DNA from: Oligoflexus sp. | GTDB lineage: Bacteria > Bdellovibrionota_B > Oligoflexia > Oligoflexales > Oligoflexaceae | Direction of reading: 5' to 3' | Assembly (NCBI GenBank): GCA_014378195.1 | Contig: JACMOC010000014.1 | Span: 124,001-188,000, forward strand | DNA length: 64,000 nucleotides | Shown here: positions 52,013 to 60,280 of the stretch, piece by piece | How the letters are laid out: each line of letters starts with the position of its first letter | How positions within the stretch are numbered: the stretch's first letter is position 1 | Notes under the pieces: generated by a model | What the model saw: only the letters and a program-made list of their open reading frames with translations | The model's database searches: none | Told to the model about the DNA's origin: nothing | Program-made: the position numbers and the translations under genes

Positions 52013-53396
52013 GATCACGTCTCTCCAGGTAGAGGTCGACGAGGCGATTCGCATCGCCCGTATACTGACTCGGAACCAGCGCTTTTAGCTCGTTTTTACG
52101 GTCCAGAGGCAAAGCGTCACAGGCATCGATCACGCGTATCAGATCTTCGCGATCGACACGCTGCCCACGGGTGGCTGCTTTCAAACGCTCATAGGCATCA
52201 AGCACACCGAACCGTCTCATCGCTGTCTGAATTGCTTCGCCCAGCACTTCCCAGGCCCCATCGACATCAGCGCGAATAACGTCGGGACGGGGACTGATTT
52301 TGTCGAGTCCTTTGCTCAGCGCCTGCAACGCAAGGACAGTGTGGCCAAAAAAAGTTCCGAGCGTTCTCTGCACAGTTGAATCCGACAAATCACGCTGCCA
52401 ACGCGAAATCAAAAGTTTATCGGCAAAATGGGTCGCGAGCGAGTTCGCGATCCCGAAGTTGCCCTCTGCGTTTTCAAAGTCGATCGGATTGACTTTATGA
52501 GGCATCGTTGACGAACCGATTTCGCCCGCCTTCACTTCCTGCTTAAAATAATCGATGGAAATATAGGACCAGATGTCACGGCATAGACCCAGAGCTATCG
52601 TATTATAGCGTCTTTGCGCATCGGTTAAAGCGATCATCGAATCGTGATTCTCGATCTGGGTCGTCAGCAAATTTTGTTTGAGGCCGAGGCGATTCTCAAT
52701 AAATGTCCGTGTGATCTCAACCCAATCGAGTTTAGGATAGGCAGCAAGATGAGCATTGTAGTTGCCGACCGCACCGCTCATTTTGCCCTCGAGCTCGACC
52801 CGCACCAACTCGGTCCTTTGTTTGCGGAGTCGATGCGCGAAGACAGCCATCTCTTTGCCGAGAGTGGTTGGGGACGCCGTCTGTCCATGTGTTCGCGCCA
52901 ACATCGCGAGGTTTTTGTGTTGGAGGGCCATGGTTTCAAGGCGATTTAAAACGCCGTCGATCTCGGGCAGGAGGACTTTGGCCCGGACTTCATGCAGCAT
53001 GAGAGCGTAGGAAAGATTGTTGATGTCTTCGGACGTGCACGCAAAGTGAATGAAAGCCAGCGTACGATCGTTTTCTCCGGAGAGCACCTCGCGCAGATAA
53101 TATTCGATGGCTTTAACGTCGTGATTGGTGGTTTTTTCGAGTTCTTTGACCCGGAGAAGGCCCTTGGGTTCAGGCTCCTTGATGATGTTCAGCAAGGTCT
53201 TGACGGCGCCTGGGCTCAACTGAAAATCGATCGCTGCTGTCTCGGATAAGTGAAGCAGCCATTCCGCTTCGACCCGGAGACGATAGGTGATAAGGGCGGC
53301 TTCGCTGACCAAAGGAGCAAGTTTTTCCAGTTTGGTGCGATAGCGTCCGTCGACGGCCGAAATGGAATAGAGTTGTTCAGTCTCGGAACGATTCAA
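51999..53396 (-). CDS. purB: Adenylosuccinate lyase
   Basis: 465 residues from a TTG start (LNRSETEQLYSISAVDGRY); SD AAGGAG lies seven bases upstream, and the family N-terminus begins there, so the longer frame up to 53486 is not used. Catalytic motifs: HGQTASPTTLGKE and the mobile-loop signature GSSTMPHKVNPIDFENAEGN. It cleaves adenylosuccinate to AMP and SAICAR to AICAR in purine synthesis. It heads an operon with lpxD and dinB. purA lies divergently across a 320-base gap. Confidence 0.96.
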   Translation of the reverse strand: MNRSETEQLYSISAVDGRYRTKLEKLAPLVSEAALITYRLRVEAEWLLHLSETAAIDFQLSPGAVKTLLNIIKEPEPKGLLRVKELEKTTNHDVKAIEYYLREVLSGENDRTLAFIHFACTSEDINNLSYALMLHEVRAKVLLPEIDGVLNRLETMALQHKNLAMLARTHGQTASPTTLGKEMAVFAHRLRKQRTELVRVELEGKMSGAVGNYNAHLAAYPKLDWVEITRTFIENRLGLKQNLLTTQIENHDSMIALTDAQRRYNTIALGLCRDIWSYISIDYFKQEVKAGEIGSSTMPHKVNPIDFENAEGNFGIANSLATHFADKLLISRWQRDLSDSTVQRTLGTFFGHTVLALQALSKGLDKISPRPDVIRADVDGAWEVLGEAIQTAMRRFGVLDAYERLKAATRGQRVDREDLIRVIDACDALPLDRKNELKALVPSQYTGDANRLVDLYLERRDHANR

Positions 53397-53716
53397 GCAA
53401 AGCTCCTTCCTTAGATCCGTGGGCAGGAATTGAATGGCATAGAATAGGGCCACACGGTTTTGGGACAAAAAAGATTTTTCGGTCAAAGACCTATATCACG
53501 GGCTTTAAAGCAGTTCCAGTGGACAGCATGAGGACGATCGGATAAATAGTCGGTGAAAAGCGCGATGATGAATGCCTCGAAGTCGTCTCCTAAATGGGGG
53601 CTAGACAGAGGCAAGGACCGACTGGAGTTTACGCCTCGTAAATGAGAAGCGGCCCTTGACGAACAATGACGCCATCGTCTCTACGAGATGGCCTCCAGCG
53701 GAAAGGTTCTGAGACC
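53397..53716. other. Divergent intergenic region between purB and purA
   Basis: About 320 bases. It carries GCCATC/GATGGC (53671-53692) as a small inverted repeat just upstream of purA and should hold both promoters, but no convincing -35/-10 pair can be chosen. No other gene is supported. Confidence 0.4.
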
Positions 53717-54979
53717 ATGGGAAATGTCAGCATTCTCGTCGGTGCCCAGTGGGGAGACGAAGGTAAAGGTAAGTGGATCGATATTCTCGCTCGTGATGTC
53801 GATATCGTCGCTCGTTTCCAAGGCGGCAATAACGCAGGCCATACGCTTTACGTCGATGGCCAAAAAGTTGTGCTTCACCAAATCCCGAGTGGAATCTTTC
53901 ATGCCAACAAGATCTCAGCACTCTGCGCGGGCGTGGTTGTCAATCCTTCCCAGCTACTGGCCGAGATTCGCAAAGTCGCGGCCTTTGTTCAGCTGACTCC
54001 CGAACGTCTGTGGTTATCCGCACGAGCACACGTCATATCTCCATGGCACATTTATCTCGATAGCAAAACCGAGACGGAAGCCGCAAAACCTATCGGTACG
54101 ACCAAACGCGGGATTGGCCCGACATATGCCGAAAAAGCCAACCGTACGGGTATTCGCCTTGGGGATTACATCCACGCTGACCGTCGTCAGGCCTGGTACG
54201 AATCACTTTCCGAAACCAATCCTCGTTTTGCTGAGCATCGCAAAGCGCATGTCGATCAGTGGCAAGAATTTGACAAAGCCGCGGACGAACTTCGCCCCTT
54301 CGTCAATGATGCCGAGCATCTTGTGCGCCGCGAAATTCAAAACGGAAAAAAGGCCCTGCTTGAAGGCGCGCAAGGCGCCCTTCTCGATATCAATCACGGC
54401 ACCTATCCCTACGTCACGTCCAGCGAAACTGCAGCCGGCGGAGCATTTGCAAGTCTTGGCTTCTCACCGAAATCGGTCGACAAGATTTACGGCGTAGCCA
54501 AGGCCTATGTTACACGCGTTGGTTCGGGTGCGTTCCCAACCGAACTCACCGATGACGTCGGCAAGCACCTCGCCACAGCCGGCAAAGAATTTGGGGCCAC
54601 GACCGGTCGACCAAGACGCTGCGGATGGCTCGATGCTGTTGCCCTTCGTTATAGCGGCGCTATATCGGGCTACGATGGTTTGATTCTCAATAAAATGGAC
54701 ATCCTCACGGGCCTCGATGAGATCAAGGTCTGCGTGGCTTACGATCATCCGGTTCACGGCCGCATCGAGGAATTCCCTTGGGATCACGAGATCCTAGCCG
54801 CCTGCAAGCCTATCTATAAGTCCTTCAAAGGCTGGACGGAGGCTCTGCCAAACGGCGGTAAAATCAGCGAACTCTCGAAAAATGCACGGGTGTATGTCGA
54901 CGGCGTTGAAGAGATTTTGGGTTTCCCCGTCTCGATGGTTGGCACAGGGGTCAATCGCCAGGATGCATTGTTTCGTTAA
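53717..54979 (+). CDS. purA: Adenylosuccinate synthetase
   Basis: 420 residues. GAQWGDEGKGKWID (P-loop and catalytic Asp), NAGHTLYVDG, KRGIGPTYA and TGRPRRCGWLDAVALRY are all present. It joins IMP and aspartate using GTP in the step before purB. ATG 53717 gives MGNVSILVGAQWGDEG; the frame extends 17 codons upstream without support. Paired with purB on the opposite strand. A terminator follows. Confidence 0.97.
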   Translation: MGNVSILVGAQWGDEGKGKWIDILARDVDIVARFQGGNNAGHTLYVDGQKVVLHQIPSGIFHANKISALCAGVVVNPSQLLAEIRKVAAFVQLTPERLWLSARAHVISPWHIYLDSKTETEAAKPIGTTKRGIGPTYAEKANRTGIRLGDYIHADRRQAWYESLSETNPRFAEHRKAHVDQWQEFDKAADELRPFVNDAEHLVRREIQNGKKALLEGAQGALLDINHGTYPYVTSSETAAGGAFASLGFSPKSVDKIYGVAKAYVTRVGSGAFPTELTDDVGKHLATAGKEFGATTGRPRRCGWLDAVALRYSGAISGYDGLILNKMDILTGLDEIKVCVAYDHPVHGRIEEFPWDHEILAACKPIYKSFKGWTEALPNGGKISELSKNARVYVDGVEEILGFPVSMVGTGVNRQDALFR

Positions 54980-55006
54980 GCCGTAGCTTCTATTACTCAT
55001 CCGCAG

Positions 55007-55036
55007 GGCGACTCACCGGGTCGCCTTTTCGTTTTT
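55007..55036 (+). terminator. Terminator after purA
   Basis: GGCGAC (55007-55012) pairs with GTCGCC (55020-55025) around a 7-base loop, followed by TTTTCGTTTTT. Confidence 0.8.
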
Positions 55037-55131
55037 GGTTTGACTTGATTGGACACTCAATTCATGCGAACGTCAGCCCTACTCTACCCTGTTCGTAATA
55101 CGTTTATTCAACGATCGGAAGGATCAAAGGA

Positions 55132-55932
55132 ATGATGCTTAAAAGCGGTATGAAATGGAATGTCGGTGTTTTGAGTGCTGCGGCGATGCTCGTGAGTGCG
55201 GCAGCGATGTCGGCTGTAAAATCAAACCCAGTCAGCTATAAAAAGGGTGCGGATTCATTCGAAGGACTCGTCGTTTATCCCGACACCGTTAAAGGCAAAG
55301 CGCCTGCGATTTTAATGTTGCCCAACTGGATGGGCGTCACCGAAGAAACCAAAACGCAAGCAACCCGCTTTGCAAATCTGGGTTACATCGTGTTCGCCGC
55401 TGATATCTATGGCAAAGATCATCGCCCGAAAAATGCCGACGAAGCCGGCAAAATGGTCGGAGCCTATAAAAGTGATCGTAAGTTGTACCGCGATCGCATA
55501 CTCCTTGGTCTGGAACAGCTGAAAAAGCAAACGAACGTTGATGCGAGCAAAATCGCTGCGGTTGGTTACTGTTTTGGTGGGACAGGCGTTATTGAATTGG
55601 CGCGCACGGGAAATAAAGATGTGAAAAGCGTGTTGAGCTTCCACGGCGGACTCGATAGCCCGACGCCGGCTGATGGCAAAAATATCAAAGCCCACGTCAT
55701 CGCTTTCCACGGGGCTGATGATCCTTACGAAAAACCCGAAGACTTCGCGGCTTTCCAAAAGGAAATGCGCGATAATAAGATCGACTGGGAACTTGTGCAG
55801 TTTGGTAATGCTGTTCACAGCTTTACCGAAAAAGGCGCGGGCACTGACAATAGTAAAGGCGCAGCGTATAACGAGAATGCGGACAAACGTTCGTTTGCCG
55901 ACGCTGAGCGATTCCTGAAGGACACTCTTTAA
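55132..55932 (+). CDS. Exported dienelactone hydrolase-family protein
   Basis: 266 residues. A signal peptide with the hydrophobic core VGVLSAAAMLVSAAAMSA precedes an alpha/beta-hydrolase: the Cys nucleophile in GYCFGGTG (about 150), acid in GADDPY (about 205) and His in AVHSFTEK (about 230). Dienelactone hydrolase relatives cleave lactones and related esters; a periplasmic copy has an unknown substrate. A Shine-Dalgarno GGAAGG is upstream. Monocistronic. Confidence 0.87.
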   Translation: MMLKSGMKWNVGVLSAAAMLVSAAAMSAVKSNPVSYKKGADSFEGLVVYPDTVKGKAPAILMLPNWMGVTEETKTQATRFANLGYIVFAADIYGKDHRPKNADEAGKMVGAYKSDRKLYRDRILLGLEQLKKQTNVDASKIAAVGYCFGGTGVIELARTGNKDVKSVLSFHGGLDSPTPADGKNIKAHVIAFHGADDPYEKPEDFAAFQKEMRDNKIDWELVQFGNAVHSFTEKGAGTDNSKGAAYNENADKRSFADAERFLKDTL

Positions 55933-55972
55933 GTGAAACACCAGAGCATCGGCTAGATGCTTTCATCCCCTC

Positions 55973-56308
55973 GTGTGGAAATGGTTCCAAAATCGTTTTG
56001 GAACCCCCACACCGGCGCAAGCCGAAGGATGGCCGGCGCTTCTTCGTCGTGAACACACGCTTATCGCCGCGCCTACAGGCGGCGGCAAAACCCTCTCTAC
56101 TTTTTTCGTTGCAATCAACCAGCTCGTCACGGACTCCCTGGAACACCACCTCGAAGAAGGCACGCAAGTCGTTTACCTATCACCTCTGCGGGCCCTCTCG
56201 AACGATATCAAAAAAAATCTTGAAGAGTCTGTGGCCGAGATTTCGGAGCTCTTACATGCCGAAGGCAAAAGTTTTCATGCAATCAAAGTTGGTCTCGTAG
56301 ACTGGTAG
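55973..56308 (+). pseudogene. Truncated N-terminus of a large Lhr-type helicase
   Basis: 111 codons from a GTG. FHPLVWKWFQNRFGTPTPAQ, Walker A APTGGGKTLSTFF and motif Ia YLSPLRALSNDI are characteristic of the ~1500-residue Lhr helicase. The reading ends shortly after IKVGL, where the family continues IKVGxRTGDT, and no helicase sequence follows. A deletion has removed more than 90 percent of the gene, bringing the TIGR02147 gene close. The ligase-linked Lhr-core at 25638 is a different, intact helicase. Confidence 0.75.
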
Positions 56309-56443
56309 CGTAAGACCTGAGAATAACTACCGTATACAAAACGCTCTCCCAACCCATTGAATTCCCAGCATTTCACAAATTCCTTAAGTTTTTTCGAAAA
56401 ATTCCGAGAATACATTTGTGATTCAGGAAAAAGGCGGAATGCT

Positions 56444-57298
56444 ATGAGCCAGGATACGGTTCCAAGCCCATACGGCTACACCAACTACCGAGACTACCTG
56501 GCCGCATTTTATGCGGCGAGAAAAGCCGGCAAACATGGCTATAGCTATCGCCAGTTCTCCCAGCAGGCAGGATTTACTTCGCCAAACTTTTTGAAACTGG
56601 TAATCGACGACGAACGAAATCTCAGCGCTCAATCCATCGAACAGTTCATCACCGCTCTTAGCCTGTCCGCGCCCATGGCTGCTTATTTTCGCTGTCTAGT
56701 GGCACTGAATCAATCACACGATGACGCCGAAAAACTTGAGCTTTTTAAGAAACTGACTCTCCTGACACCAGTAACTAAACGTTATGAACTCGAAGCCGAC
56801 ACGCTCGAATATATTCAACACTGGATTTATCCTGTCCTCAGAGAGCTCGTTTCGATCGGCGAGTTTCGCGACGATCCCTATTGGATAGAACGCCGGCTGA
56901 ATGGCCGCACCGATCTCAAGGAAATAACGCACGCGCTCAACTTTCTAAGAACCCGCGGTTTTATTTCCAAAGAACCAGGCGGCACCTACAAAGTCAAAGA
57001 CGATGTCATTATCAGTTCGGATGAAGTTCGGAGTCTTGCTGTCCGCAGCTATCATCGCCATGCTTTGGAACAAGCCATCACGATGCTCGAAGATCTGCCT
57101 ATGAATCAGCGGGAATATGGAGCCTTGATTTTTCAGCTGCCTGAGGAAAACCTTCCGGAACTAAAAGAAAAGCTCAAAGAATTCCGAAAAGAACTGCATC
57201 AGTGGGCTTTAAGCAAAGTCAAACAGCACCCCGAAGCGATCGTGATACAATGCAATTTCCAAATGTATCCTCAAAGCAAAAAGGTCTCTGGCCAATGA
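56444..57298 (+). CDS. TIGR02147-family regulator-like protein
   Basis: 284 residues. The N-terminus has the family pattern YTNYRDYLAAFYAARKAG, YSYRQFSQQAGFTSPNFLKLVIDDERNLS, like a helix-turn-helix, then helical repeats and the C-terminal DLPMNQREYG. The family is known mainly from Fibrobacter and Bdellovibrio-type genomes and is thought to be regulatory. The ATG at 56444 has AAGGCGG upstream. Its stop overlaps the next gene's ATG (57295-57298), so it is coupled to a lipoprotein gene. Confidence 0.85.
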   Translation: MSQDTVPSPYGYTNYRDYLAAFYAARKAGKHGYSYRQFSQQAGFTSPNFLKLVIDDERNLSAQSIEQFITALSLSAPMAAYFRCLVALNQSHDDAEKLELFKKLTLLTPVTKRYELEADTLEYIQHWIYPVLRELVSIGEFRDDPYWIERRLNGRTDLKEITHALNFLRTRGFISKEPGGTYKVKDDVIISSDEVRSLAVRSYHRHALEQAITMLEDLPMNQREYGALIFQLPEENLPELKEKLKEFRKELHQWALSKVKQHPEAIVIQCNFQMYPQSKKVSGQ

Positions 57299-57896
57299 AA
57301 ATCATAACCCATAGCTTATGGCCTTTTTTGCGTCCATTTGCCTGCTCCCGGCGTGCGGCACCGAAATCGGCAATGGAAAAAAAACACCGACGCCGCCTAC
57401 AGCCGAGTCCGGGTCTCCGGATGCCACACGTTCACCCGTTGCGGATAACACCAATACTGTCGCAACCGGGACATCGACATCGCCCACAGTCACTTCAAGC
57501 GAAACTCTGGCTATCTATCATCTCTTTGAGGCCTGTGCTTCGCCCTTTTCCGAAATCTCAGCTTCGAGTTTTGCCGACGCCCTGGGGTCAGTGCCATTAA
57601 CCGTCACTAAGCCGACAAGCACGAGCTGGACCGTCGCTTATGCAAGCCAGACCACAGCCTTTTCATCAGCTACGACGGCTTCGTATCCTTATGCGATCCA
57701 AAGCACAACGGCAACCTTAGGGACTTTAACTTGCACAGGCACGACTCTGCAGACTTCGGCCACAGAGAGTGTACGCACAACGACTTTTAGCGATGGTTAT
57801 AAAACTGCATGGACACTCGACCTACACTCCACGGTAACAACGCTCATAGTTACGGACGGAAGTGGAACTGTCGTCGGCAAATGGACTGTTCGCTGA
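57295..57896 (+). pseudogene. CGTEIGNG lipoprotein split by a frameshift at T6
   Basis: An ATG at 57295 overlaps the TIGR02147 stop (ATGA). It reads MKIITHSLWPF, then the frame fails. In the -1 frame, FFASICLLPACGTEIGNG continues to 57896 with a Thr/Ser-rich body. The frames join at CCT TTT TTG (T6, 57324-57329), which is the slippery heptamer T TTT TTG. One extra T or a -1 slip gives a lipoprotein with n-region Lys, hydrophobic core and lipobox LPAC, about 199 residues. The body frame alone starts at an ATG (57318) without n-region Lys or ribosome site. The mature domain is of unknown family. Either an assembly error, phase variation or programmed slippage. Confidence 0.7.
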
Positions 57897-57946
57897 CTTA
57901 AAAAGTCTGTCATAAATTTTCGATAAAAACTGCCCACTCCAAAAAT

Positions 57947-57982
57947 TAAGCCCGCCCTCATAGCTAAGCCGCGGGGCTTTTT
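57947..57982 (+). terminator. Terminator after the regulator-lipoprotein pair
   Basis: AAGCC-GCGG-GGCTT forms a short stem (57966-57979) that ends in TTTTT; the upstream AAGCCCGC at 57948 can extend it. Confidence 0.7.
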
Positions 57983-58002
57983 GCTTTTGGCGTCAAACCT
58001 GT

Positions 58003-58965
58003 TCAGGGTTCGGCAGAGACTGGAAATTTAATATGAGCGGCGGCTTCAATGGCTGGAATCGTTGCGAGGTACGAATCGATGTCCTCTGAAATACTTTCGA
58101 TACCACGCGAGTGACCACCTGACCGGGATTCCTTGCACAGCATGTCTTTGTTGGTCTCGGGATCGTCGCCATTGGAAACGACGTTGGGCATAATCACCGC
58201 TTTGACAAGGGATGGTTTATCCTTGGTATTTTCATCCCAGCTAAAAACTGCTTTAAAATTATACTTTGGAACGGCAATATCACTATGGGGTCCAGTGAAG
58301 GACAGAGTAGAGCCATAGATGGGACCGGCAACGACCCACAGATTTTTGTAGGTTTCGGTACGTATCCAATCTTTTATGCTGTCTTCCAGCTTTCTCCAGA
58401 TGATCTGATTGAGAAAGGCTGTTTGCGGAATGATATTTGATGTGTAAAACGTCGCTTTATTATCGTCATCAGAGCCCTGACGATCGCCCGAGGCCACTTG
58501 GTGTCCTCGATCAAAGCAGAAGCCGGTATAATCTGATGAGGTCACGATACGTGTCTCCGGGTGATTGGCGACGTAAGCTCTTAACAAAGGGTCGGACGTA
58601 AAGGCATCCTGGCGTCCCCTCGTGCCAAGCTGCGTTGCGTCCATCTTCCAAGCTGCCCAGTTGATGTTGTCTGTCGAAGGGTTCCAGGACATGACGTACT
58701 GGGGACGCGCTATAATCCAAGAAGGATTCGCATTGGTTAGCTCAATTAAACCGAACGGCACATTGCCGTTGAGTGTCGGGTCGTCTTCTCCCAGGTACAC
58801 AGGCTGACTCGAAGTCAGTCCTGACTGCATCGAGGGATCGATGACAGGTCCGCTGCCTTGGCTCGTGCCGGGTGGTAGGGGAGCTTTTGCTTCCCGTGTT
58901 GTGGTTTGGCATCCGAGCGCCATAATCGTGAGGAACAGAAACGAGACGATCGGCGATTTGACCAT
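58003..58965 (-). CDS. DNA/RNA non-specific endonuclease lipoprotein
   Basis: 320 residues from MVKSPIV. The lipobox MALGC (Cys about 18) and a spacer lead to a beta-beta-alpha-metal nuclease: the catalytic FDRGHQVASGDRQGSDDDNKATFYTSNIIPQTAFLNQIIW contains the DRGH motif and the NxIPQ helix with the metal-binding Asn. It is like NucA and EndoG. A lipid-anchored nuclease could degrade nucleic acid outside the inner membrane, as in a predator or DNA scavenger. GAGG lies upstream of this ATG; the frame is open 53 codons further. Confidence 0.9.
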   Translation of the reverse strand: MVKSPIVSFLFLTIMALGCQTTTREAKAPLPPGTSQGSGPVIDPSMQSGLTSSQPVYLGEDDPTLNGNVPFGLIELTNANPSWIIARPQYVMSWNPSTDNINWAAWKMDATQLGTRGRQDAFTSDPLLRAYVANHPETRIVTSSDYTGFCFDRGHQVASGDRQGSDDDNKATFYTSNIIPQTAFLNQIIWRKLEDSIKDWIRTETYKNLWVVAGPIYGSTLSFTGPHSDIAVPKYNFKAVFSWDENTKDKPSLVKAVIMPNVVSNGDDPETNKDMLCKESRSGGHSRGIESISEDIDSYLATIPAIEAAAHIKFPVSAEP

Positions 58966-59195
58966 AGGGATCATCCTCAAAGCATGAGCAGACTCTGAAG
59001 ATTGATCGGCATTTTCTGACACTTCGTGAGAAGCAGACGTGGAGCAAAGGTGGGTCCCCGGAACGCCGGAAACCTTAGGGACTGAAATTTCGACAAGAAG
59101 TCGAACTCTTCTGTCTTTTGCCAATCGGGCTTAGATACGGTAAAAGGCCCACTGATTAAAGCGAAGGCCCTGAAGTCAACGGTATGAGGTGAATA

Positions 59196-59609
59196 ATGAC
59201 TGACCGGCCTGAATCAGAGAAAAAGCATCTTTTTACAAAGTCTAATTATCTACTCGACCTTGAGTATTTGATTGGCCTGGAAAAAGTCGCGCCTCATAGG
59301 GATGCCATCCGATTTATGACCGATTTAAGCATACTGTTTTTGAAACAGGCGCCGCTCGAGATACAGGCGCTTGATAAAACTCTGCCGAAAAATGATAAAA
59401 AAGCCGTAGCAGCAGCTAACTCCCGTCTCAAAGGCGTTTGCGCCGGTATCGGAGCTCTCTACATGACAGATCTTTGCAGGCAGATCGAAAAAAGCATCGG
59501 CGATAAAGATGGGGGCCTCACTCGCCTTTTAGTTGAGCAGTTAAAAGACGCGTTCCTCGTAACGCGGGATCAGGTTCAAGCCTACACAGCCCAAGTCAAA
59601 AACCCATGA
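59196..59609 (+). CDS. Hpt-like protein lacking the phospho-His
   Basis: 137 residues, all helical. ANSRLKGVCAGIGALYMTDLCRQIEKSI (about 68-95) follows the histidine phosphotransfer helix AHxLKGxxxxxGAxxLxxxCxxLE, but the position of His is Ser. It cannot take part in phosphoryl relay by that residue and is probably a decoy or scaffold. GAGGTG precedes the ATG. No kinase is adjacent. The call rests on the helix pattern. Confidence 0.6.
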   Translation: MTDRPESEKKHLFTKSNYLLDLEYLIGLEKVAPHRDAIRFMTDLSILFLKQAPLEIQALDKTLPKNDKKAVAAANSRLKGVCAGIGALYMTDLCRQIEKSIGDKDGGLTRLLVEQLKDAFLVTRDQVQAYTAQVKNP

Positions 59610-59737
59610 ATCCTCGTTTAATTCTTTTATTTCATATCTTTATACAAATAAAATCAAACCCATGACTTGCGCACTACGGGCGGAAGAAGCGACAACTAGG
59701 AGACGATTAAAGCACACTTTGAAGAGGAGTCTACGCT

Positions 59738-60280
59738 ATGGGTATGTTTGATTTTATAAAAGAGATCGGTTTCGGAAAGCATGACGAAAAAGATAAAGCT
59801 GCGGATCTCGAAAAGAGCCTGAACGCTTCCATTCAGCAGGCCGGCCTCAACATCAAAGACTTCAGCTTAAAGCTTGACAAAGGTCTCGCTACGATCGGTG
59901 GGACGGCAGGCAGTCTGAAAGATTCCGAACTCGCTCGTTTGATTGTGGGCAATCATCGCGGGGTGGAGAAAGTAAACGATGACGCGTTAAAAGTTGTGCC
60001 CGCAAATCCTACTCCCCTCATCAATACTCAAGCTCAGGCAAGCTCCTCGGCACCTCAGGCGTCAGCCCTTGCCGACGCGCAACCAGCAAAAATGGTGGCC
60101 GTTAAAAAAGGTGATACACTCTCGAAAATAGCAAAGGAACAGTTGGGCAATGCCAACCGTTATCCCGAAATATTCGAGGCAAACCGCCCCATGTTGAAGG
60201 ATCCGGACGAGATTTTTCCCGGCCAGATCCTTCGTATTCCTAGCAACTCGGGAGCAAGTGCGTCCCCTATGTCTCACTGA
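59738..60280 (+). CDS. kbp: Kbp-like BON-LysM protein
   Basis: 180 residues. It opens MGMFDFIKE as Escherichia coli Kbp (YgaU) opens MGLFNFVKD. A BON-like part (about 30-95) with GLATIGGTAGSLKDSELARLIVGNHRGV is followed by a Ser/Ala/Gln spacer and a C-terminal LysM (VKKGDTLSKIAKEQLGNANRYPEIFEANRPM). Kbp binds K+ in the cytoplasm; LysM usually binds peptidoglycan, so localisation is not sure. There is no signal peptide. GAGGAG precedes the ATG. Its stop abuts the BrkB stop. Confidence 0.87.
   Translation: MGMFDFIKEIGFGKHDEKDKAADLEKSLNASIQQAGLNIKDFSLKLDKGLATIGGTAGSLKDSELARLIVGNHRGVEKVNDDALKVVPANPTPLINTQAQASSSAPQASALADAQPAKMVAVKKGDTLSKIAKEQLGNANRYPEIFEANRPMLKDPDEIFPGQILRIPSNSGASASPMSH

Noticed and set aside
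51188-52279. Long plus-strand frame over lpxD
   Set aside because: Antisense of the hexapeptide repeats of a certain gene; no family sequence.
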